From JAXMAZ01 sp046350115 (lineage in GTDB: Bacteria > Planctomycetota > Planctomycetia > Gemmatales > Gemmataceae), in the NCBI GenBank assembly GCA_046350115.1, contig JAXMAZ010000015.1:1-64000 (forward strand): a DNA stretch of 64,000 nucleotides, given 5' to 3'. A program made the position numbers and the translations under genes. Positions within the stretch are counted from its first letter, which is position 1. The number at the start of each line of letters is the position of its first letter. This document shows positions 59,214 to 64,000 of this stretch, one piece after another. The notes below the pieces were generated by a model that was not told where the DNA came from, did no database searches, and saw nothing but the letters and a program-made list of their open reading frames with translations.

Positions 59214-60691
59214 CCGCCGCCCGCTGGTGCTGGCTCCTGCTGCTCGCCCCGCTGTCGGCGACCGCCGGCGAGTGGGCCGAGATCCGCGTGGTCGATTCGG
59301 TCTCCGGGCGGGGCGTGCCGCTGGTCGAGCTGGAGACGGTGAACGGGCTGCTGTTCGTCACCGACAACGCCGGCCGGGTGGCGTTCCACGAACCCGGGCT
59401 GATGGGCCGGGAAGTGTTTTTCACCGTCCGCAGCCACGGGTATGAGATCGCTAAGGACGGGTTCGGCATCGCCGGCGCCCGGGTGACGCCGCGGGCCGGG
59501 GCCGTCGCCGAGATCAAGCTGACCCGCAAGAACATCGCCGAGCGGCTTTGCCGGCTGACCGGCGCGGGGCTGTACCGGGACAGCGTCCTGCTCGGCCACC
59601 CGACCCCGCCGCCGTCCCCGCACCCGGGCCAAGTCGCCGGCCAGGACTCGGTGCAGGCGGCGGTGTTCGGCGGCAAGGTGCACTGGTTCTGGGGCGACAC
59701 CCAGCGGATGAGCTACCCGCTCGGGCTGTTCCGCACGGCCGGGGCGACCACCCCGCTCGACCCGGCGTTCGACCCGGCCGGCGGCATCCCGTTCGACTAC
59801 TTCGTGGACAAGACGGGGTTCGCCCGGGCGATGATGCCGCTGCCGGAGCGGCCGGAGGGCGTCATCTGGATCAGCGGCGTGTGCGTCGTCCCGGACGCGA
59901 GCGGCCAGGAGACGATGGTCGCCCACTACTCCCGGCGGAAGGGGCTGACCGGGGAGTTCGAGCAGGGCGTCGCGGTGTTCGACCCGGCGAAGGCGACCTT
60001 CGAGCCGGCCCGACAACTGCCGCTGGCCGAGACCTGGCGGCACCCGAGCGGGCATCCGATCCCTTACGAGGCGGACAGGACGAAGTGGCTGCTGTTCGGC
60101 AGCCCGACCCCGAACGTGCGGGTGCCGGCGACACTCGACGCGGTCCTCGACCCGGCCCGGTACGAGGCGTTCGCCTGCACCCCGACGGCCGACGGCCCGC
60201 CGGTCTGGCGGTGGCAGAAGGAACAGCCGCCGACCGACTCGAAGTCGGAGCTCGCGCTGGTGAAGGCGGGGAAGGTCCAGCCAGAGCACTCCCGGTTCTG
60301 CCCGGCGGACGCGGCGGCCCCGGCGGACCGGGTTCAGCTGCACAGCGGGACGGTGCGGTGGAACGAGCACCGCAAGCGGTGGGTGCTGGTGGCCGGCCAG
60401 CTCGGCGGCAAGTCGTCGTTGCTTGGGGAGGTGTGGTACGCCGAGGCGGACTCGCCGACCGGTCCGTTCGCGGCGGCGGTGAAGGTGGCCACCCACGACC
60501 GGCAGTCGTTCTACAACGTCTGTCACCACGCCTTCCTGGACCGGGACGGCGGGCGGGTGATCCACTTCGAGGGGACGTACACCAACGACTTCTCCGGCCA
60601 CCCGCACAAGACCCCGCGGTACACCTACAACCAAGTGCTGTACCGGCTCGACCTGGGCGCCCCGTCGCTGGCGGCCGCAAGGGCGAAGTGA
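59210..60691 (+). CDS. Secreted beta-propeller protein (DUF4185-like)
   Basis: A 493-residue protein beginning in the ATGA overlap with the SDR gene. Signal peptide TAARWCWLLLLAPLSATAG. A short beta domain (WAEIRVVDSVSGRGVPLVELETVNGLLFVTDNAGRVAFHEP, like a carboxypeptidase-regulatory or SdrD-B fold) precedes a five-bladed propeller with GQDSVQAAVFGGKVHWFWGDTQ, WISGVCVVPDASG, WLLFGSPTPNVRVP, RWVLVAGQLGGKSSLLGEVWYAEADSPTGPF and NVCHHAFLDRDGGRVIHFEGTYT. This resembles glycoside-hydrolase-like DUF4185 proteins. Substrate unknown. Confidence 0.82.
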   Translation: MTAARWCWLLLLAPLSATAGEWAEIRVVDSVSGRGVPLVELETVNGLLFVTDNAGRVAFHEPGLMGREVFFTVRSHGYEIAKDGFGIAGARVTPRAGAVAEIKLTRKNIAERLCRLTGAGLYRDSVLLGHPTPPPSPHPGQVAGQDSVQAAVFGGKVHWFWGDTQRMSYPLGLFRTAGATTPLDPAFDPAGGIPFDYFVDKTGFARAMMPLPERPEGVIWISGVCVVPDASGQETMVAHYSRRKGLTGEFEQGVAVFDPAKATFEPARQLPLAETWRHPSGHPIPYEADRTKWLLFGSPTPNVRVPATLDAVLDPARYEAFACTPTADGPPVWRWQKEQPPTDSKSELALVKAGKVQPEHSRFCPADAAAPADRVQLHSGTVRWNEHRKRWVLVAGQLGGKSSLLGEVWYAEADSPTGPFAAAVKVATHDRQSFYNVCHHAFLDRDGGRVIHFEGTYTNDFSGHPHKTPRYTYNQVLYRLDLGAPSLAAARAK

Positions 60692-60751
60692 CGGGCCAGC
60701 CAATCGCGACGACCTCTCAGCGGGCCAGGAAGCCGCCCTGCTCACGGAAGG

Positions 60752-60838
60752 TCATTTAGCCGGGCGCAACACCCCGGGCAGGTTGTAGATGCGGGCCTCC
60801 CGCTTGTCGGCCGGGGCGTAGACGTTGAACGCCTTGGT
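60752..60838 (-). pseudogene. 3' fragment of a truncated gene
   Basis: On the minus strand AFNVYAPADKREARIYNLPG then VLRPAK and TGA (60752-60754). It has normal codon use for this genome, then stops making sense at about 60838, where the recombinase remnant begins. This looks like the C-terminal end of a gene cut by insertion or deletion. No family assigned from 28 residues. Confidence 0.5.
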
Positions 60839-60929
60839 AGTGTGCCGTGTCAGAGTCTCCTGACCTGGCCTATGCCGAGGCGTTCCGCAACATCAACGCA
60901 GCCGTGCTCATCTGCGCCGCGACCGGTAG

Positions 60930-61217
60930 TGGCTGGGCCAGGTCGCCCAGGCGTGTACGCTGGACGCCGACTTCCACGCCCTCCGACACCCCCACCTGAC
61001 GTCACGGACCGCCCAAGAGATGGCCGGGCACTCCGCCCCGGAGTTGACCTCACGGGCGCGGTCGGCCGGGGTCCGGCACTGGTGCCGACCGGCGCCGGGG
61101 ACGACTCGGATGTACCAGGGGATGTACCGACCGGTCGCATCCCCCCGCACCGGTTTGCACGGGCGTACACCGGCGACGGGGAGAAGGCTGCGGGCGATGG
61201 GGTGCGGGATACCCTAG
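60930..61217 (+). pseudogene. Remnant of a tyrosine recombinase (integrase)
   Basis: The frame reads LDADFHALRH, the conserved HxLRH active-site box, then directly TAQEMAGHSAPELTSR, the LGHS/H box. About ten residues between them are missing and the catalytic Tyr is not reached. The rest to TAG 61217 is non-family sequence. Upstream of 60930 another frame has no continuous integrase. It lies 52 bases from the 3' end of tRNA-Lys, the normal position for an integrase of an element inserted there. Confidence 0.7.
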
Positions 61218-61268
61218 AAAACCAGAGGCCCGGCGCTGATCCGCACCGGGCCGCGCTGGTTTGCGCAG

Positions 61269-61341
61269 TGAGTCGGGTGGGGGTCGAACCCACGACCAGC
61301 GGATTAAAAGTCCGCTGCTCTACCAGCTGAGCTACCGACTC
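61269..61341 (-). tRNA. tRNA-Lys (anticodon UUU)
   Basis: On the minus strand GAGTCGG pairs with CCGACTC with discriminator A. The anticodon loop CTTTTAA gives UUU. The T-arm has GTGGGTTCGACCCCCAC. 73 nucleotides, no encoded CCA. The integrase remnant lies on its 3' side, so the 3' end is a plausible old attachment site. Confidence 0.96.
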
Positions 61342-61446
61342 CGACCGCCTTATCCTATCGCCCGCCGGCCGATTTCCAAGGGTGCCGGTCGAGTTCCGGC
61401 GGGTACAATCGCCCCCGACCGCTGACCCTCCCCGCCAGGACTCCCC

Positions 61447-63177
61447 ATGCCCCGCCCCGCCCTCCTCGCCACGGTTGTCGCCACCCTCGCCGGCCCCGTC
61501 TCCGCCCAGGACAGCGTGCCGATCGGCGACGTGTACAAGTTCACCTTCGACCAGTCGAAGGTGTTCCCCGGCACCGTCCGCGACTACTGGGTGTACGTCC
61601 CCAAGCAGTACGACGGCAAAACCCCGGCGTGCGTCCACGTCAACCAGGACGGGGTCCAGTTCCAGGCCTGCTTCCCGCCCCGGACTGGCCACACCCCGGA
61701 CAAGCCCGGCGCCCTCGACCGGCTCATCCACGCCAAGAAGATCCCGCCGCTGATCGGCGTGTTCGTCGTCCACGGCCGGGTGCCGGCCCCGAACCCGGCC
61801 GCCGAACAGGACCGCTGGAACCGGTCCTACGAGTACGACGGCCTCGGCGACAACTACGTTCGCTTCCTGCTCGAAGAACTGCTCCCCGAGGTGGAAACCA
61901 AGACCACGGCCGACGGGCGAAAGATCGTCCTGTCGAAGTCCGGCAACGACCGGTCGATCGGCGGCACCAGCTCCGGGGCGATCGCCGCGTTCACCGCCGC
62001 CTGGGAGCGGCCGGACGCCTTCACCCGGGTGTTCAGCGGCATCGGCACCTACGTCGGCATCCGCAGCGGGGAGCGGTACAGCACCCTGGTCCGCAAGGTC
62101 GAGCCGAAGCCCCTCCGCATCTTCATGGAGGACGGGTCGAACGACCTGAACATCTACGCCGGCGACTGGTGGATGGCCAACCAGTCCCTCCAGCGGAGCC
62201 TGAAGTTCGCCGGGTACGAGCACAAGTTCACGTGGGGCGACGGGCCGCACAACAACAACCACGCCACCAAACTGTTCCCCGAGGGGATGGAGTTCCTGTG
62301 GGCCGGCTGGCCGGAGCCGGTGAAGGCCGGCCGCGGGTCCGGCGACATGCAGAGCGTGCTCGTCCAAGGCGAGCCGTGGAAGCTGGTCGGTGAGGGGTAC
62401 ACGTTCACCGAGGGGCCGGCCGTCAACGCCCGGGGCGAGGTCGTCTTCTGTGACGTGCCCAAGTCGAAGGTCTACAAGCTCGGGCCGGACGGCAAGCCGG
62501 TTGAGTTCATCGCCGACAGCCAGCGGGCCAGCGGGGCGGCGTTCGGCCCGGACGGCAAGCTGTACACCAGCGGGTCGAACAAGGTGATCGTGTACGACGC
62601 CGACGGCAAGAACCCGAAGGTGCTGGCCGACGGCATCGGCGGCAACGATCTGGTCGTCCTGAGCAACGGCAACGTGTACGTCACCGACCCGGGCAACCGC
62701 AAGGTGTGGCTGGTCAAGCCGACCGGGGAGAAGCTGACCGTGGACACCGGGCTGGGGTTCGCCAACGGCGTCACCTGCACCCCGGACCAGCGGTTCCTGC
62801 ACGTCGCCGACAGCCGGTCCCACTGGGTGTACAGCTACCTCATCAACGCCGACGGGACGCTCTCCGCCAAGCAGAAGTACCACCACCTGCACGTCCCGGA
62901 CACGGCGGACGACAGCGGGGCGGACGGGCTGCGGTGCGACCGCACCGGCCAACTGTTCGTGGCCACCCGGATGGGGGTGCAGTTCTGCGACCAGCCGGGC
63001 CGGGTCCACGGCATCATCCCGACGCCGAACGGCAAGTGTGCCAACCTGTGCTTCGGCGGGCCGAAGTTCGACACCCTGTACGCCACCTGCGGGGACAAGG
63101 TGTACAGCCGCAAGGTGAAGGTGACGGGGGCGGCTGCCGTTCGGCCCCCGAACAAGCCGCCGCGGCCGGGGCTGTGA
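61447..63177 (+). CDS. Secreted two-domain protein: Fes-like esterase plus SMP-30/gluconolactonase propeller
   Basis: A 576-residue protein. Signal peptide MPRPALLATVVATLAGPVSAQ. Residues 30-305 form an enterochelin-esterase-type alpha/beta hydrolase: RDYWVYVPKQYDG, PPLIGVFVVHGRV, nucleophile Ser in SIGGTSSGAIAAFTAAWERP, candidate Asp/His in FMEDGSNDLN and GPHNNNHATKLFP. Residues 315-560 form an SMP-30-like six-bladed propeller: GYTFTEGPAVNARGEVVFCD, GPDGKLYTSG, GIGGNDLVVLSNGNVYVTDPGN, GFANGVTCTPDQRFLHVADS, GADGLRCDRTGQLFVAT. It may hydrolyse an ester and a lactone in sequence outside the cytoplasm; substrates unknown. The fusion recurs in planctomycetes. Confidence 0.9.
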   Translation: MPRPALLATVVATLAGPVSAQDSVPIGDVYKFTFDQSKVFPGTVRDYWVYVPKQYDGKTPACVHVNQDGVQFQACFPPRTGHTPDKPGALDRLIHAKKIPPLIGVFVVHGRVPAPNPAAEQDRWNRSYEYDGLGDNYVRFLLEELLPEVETKTTADGRKIVLSKSGNDRSIGGTSSGAIAAFTAAWERPDAFTRVFSGIGTYVGIRSGERYSTLVRKVEPKPLRIFMEDGSNDLNIYAGDWWMANQSLQRSLKFAGYEHKFTWGDGPHNNNHATKLFPEGMEFLWAGWPEPVKAGRGSGDMQSVLVQGEPWKLVGEGYTFTEGPAVNARGEVVFCDVPKSKVYKLGPDGKPVEFIADSQRASGAAFGPDGKLYTSGSNKVIVYDADGKNPKVLADGIGGNDLVVLSNGNVYVTDPGNRKVWLVKPTGEKLTVDTGLGFANGVTCTPDQRFLHVADSRSHWVYSYLINADGTLSAKQKYHHLHVPDTADDSGADGLRCDRTGQLFVATRMGVQFCDQPGRVHGIIPTPNGKCANLCFGGPKFDTLYATCGDKVYSRKVKVTGAAAVRPPNKPPRPGL

Positions 63178-63262
63178 CAGGAGCCGCGACTGCTAAGGAG
63201 CGGCTGGCCCGGGCAGGGGCGGCTTGCCCGGGCCAGCCGCTCCTTAGCAGTCGCGGCTCCTG
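63178..63262. repeat. Perfect 38-base-arm palindrome
   Basis: Arms 63178-63215 and 63225-63262 are exact reverse complements (opening CAGGAGCCGCGACTGCTAAG) around a 9-base loop. It starts at the TGA of the esterase gene and ends 41 bases before the alcohol dehydrogenase start. No second copy was seen in the window. Confidence 0.95.
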
Positions 63263-63303
63263 ACTCACGCTATCAACGGCTCGAACCTTGGACTCACGAC
63301 GCC

Positions 63304-64000
63304 ATGCAAGCGATTCAGTTGGAGCAGCCGAAGCGGTTCCGCGTGATCGACCTACCTGAGCCGCCGCCGCCGGGGCCGGGGGAGGCGGTGGTGCGGGTGC
63401 GGCGGGTCGGCGTCTGCGGGACCGACCTGTCGGGGTATCTCGGCAAGATGCCGTTCTTCAGCTACCCACGCATCCCCGGGCACGAGTTAGGGGTGGAAGT
63501 GGTCGCGGTCGGCGACGGCGTGTCCGCGGTCAAGCCGGGCGACCGGGCGGCGGTCGAGCCGTACATCAACTGCCAGACGTGCTACTCCTGCACCCGCGGC
63601 CACACCAACTGCTGCGAGAACCACCAGACCCTCGGGGTCCACTGCGACGGCGGGCTGCGGCCGCTGTTCACCATTCCCGCCCGCAAGCTGCACCTGTCGA
63701 AGAAGCTGAGCCTGGAGCAGCTCGCCCTGGTGGAGACGCTGGCCATCGGGCACCACGCCATCCGCCGGTCGGCGCCGCAGCCGGACGAGACGGTGCTCAT
63801 CATCGGGGCCGGGCCGATCGGGCTGAGCGCCGTCGAGTTCGCCAAGCTGGCCGGCAGCCGGGTGATCGTGATGGATTTGAACGAGCGACGGCTGACGTTC
63901 GTCCGGGAGCGGATGGGCGTGTCCGAAACGGTGCAAGCGTCCGGCACCGACGCGGACGTGGACACCATCACCAAGCTGACCGACGGCAAGATGGCGAACG
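63304..64000 (+). CDS. Zinc-dependent medium-chain alcohol dehydrogenase, 3' end outside window
   Basis: 232 residues are visible from ATG 63304 to the window edge. VRRVGVCGTDLSGYLGK holds the catalytic zinc Cys, GHELGVEVVAVG the His-Glu pair, and EPYINCQTCYSCTRGHTNCC the structural zinc cysteines. ETVLIIGAGPIGLSAVEFAKLAG is the NAD(P) Rossmann motif. MDLNERRL places an acidic residue at the end of beta-2, favouring NAD. It resembles sorbitol/threonine dehydrogenase-like enzymes that oxidise sugar alcohols. The gene is intact as far as it is seen. Confidence 0.93.
   Translation, partial: MQAIQLEQPKRFRVIDLPEPPPPGPGEAVVRVRRVGVCGTDLSGYLGKMPFFSYPRIPGHELGVEVVAVGDGVSAVKPGDRAAVEPYINCQTCYSCTRGHTNCCENHQTLGVHCDGGLRPLFTIPARKLHLSKKLSLEQLALVETLAIGHHAIRRSAPQPDETVLIIGAGPIGLSAVEFAKLAGSRVIVMDLNERRLTFVRERMGVSETVQASGTDADVDTITKLTDGKMAN

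Noticed and set aside
60850..63009. 719-residue minus-strand frame across tRNA-Lys and the esterase gene
   Set aside because: Runs through a tRNA and opposite a clear two-domain protein; shadow.

Overview
The window comes from a high-GC planctomycete, most likely family Gemmataceae. The evidence is a TIGR02996 (Gemmata repeat-companion) domain, a PSCyt1/DUF1549-DUF1553 cytochrome-type protein with a DUF1501 partner, Ser/Thr kinases fused to a formylglycine-generating-enzyme-like domain or to RDD membrane domains, an LCCL-domain secreted protein, two clpP genes after tig, and many secreted proteins of unknown role. Genes are on both strands, mostly singly or in short overlapping groups (ATGA/GTGA overlaps). 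There are two tRNAs: Gly(GCC) at 52382-52453 and Lys(UUU) at 61269-61341. This looks like chromosome backbone, not a prophage or plasmid.

Layout. 1-6.9 kb: ECF sigma factor (cut by the window edge), DUF1254/DUF1214 protein, kinase-FGE fusion, damaged LCCL protein, small secreted protein. 7-13.9 kb: GT2 glycosyltransferase overlapping a conserved unknown, a solitary ImpE/TagJ-like protein, several membrane proteins. 14-19.1 kb: kinase-RDD protein, aldo/keto reductase, frameshifted SUI1/eIF1-like gene. 19.2-26.2 kb (all minus): DUF1549/1553 protein, antitoxin-PIN toxin pair, GH5-like hydrolase, DUF1501 protein; then TsaC/Sua5. 26.3-34 kb: TPR protein, three-gene overlapping operon (TIGR02996/SUKH-like and GNAT), PQQ beta-propeller, two cysteine-cluster proteins, membrane MutS-like ATPase. 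34-43 kb: parvulin-type PPIase, NadA with a second PIN module behind it, GT87, MATE, RecQ. 43.2-45 kb: lower-GC two-gene islet with a good sigma70-type promoter, then a complete IS630-type element. 45-53.4 kb: polyprenyl synthetase fused in frame to a phospholipase D domain, MoaC, third PIN module, lipoprotein, clpP-clpP-tig, tRNA-Gly. 53.5-55.8 kb: three consecutive genes, all broken by indels. 56-64 kb: YchF GTPase, nicotinamidase-like hydrolase, SDR plus secreted propeller protein, a degraded tyrosine recombinase against tRNA-Lys, a Fes-like/SMP-30 fusion, and the start of a zinc alcohol dehydrogenase.

The most unusual content is intergenic. About 27 long palindromic elements fall into roughly a dozen sequence families. 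Several carry one palindrome nested symmetrically in another. One family shows matched changes in both arms. Their edges supply the stop codons of several genes. One lies inside a coding region, one encodes the C-terminal tail of the MATE protein, and one has removed a stop codon and joined two genes.

Separately, many genes carry indels (5279-6177, 10194-11257, 18585-19093, 37850-39210, the IS630 transposase, and 53535-55819), often in G/C or A runs. Part of this is probably consensus error in the assembly, so those calls should be treated as provisional. No CRISPR array, rRNA or clear multi-gene defence system was seen.
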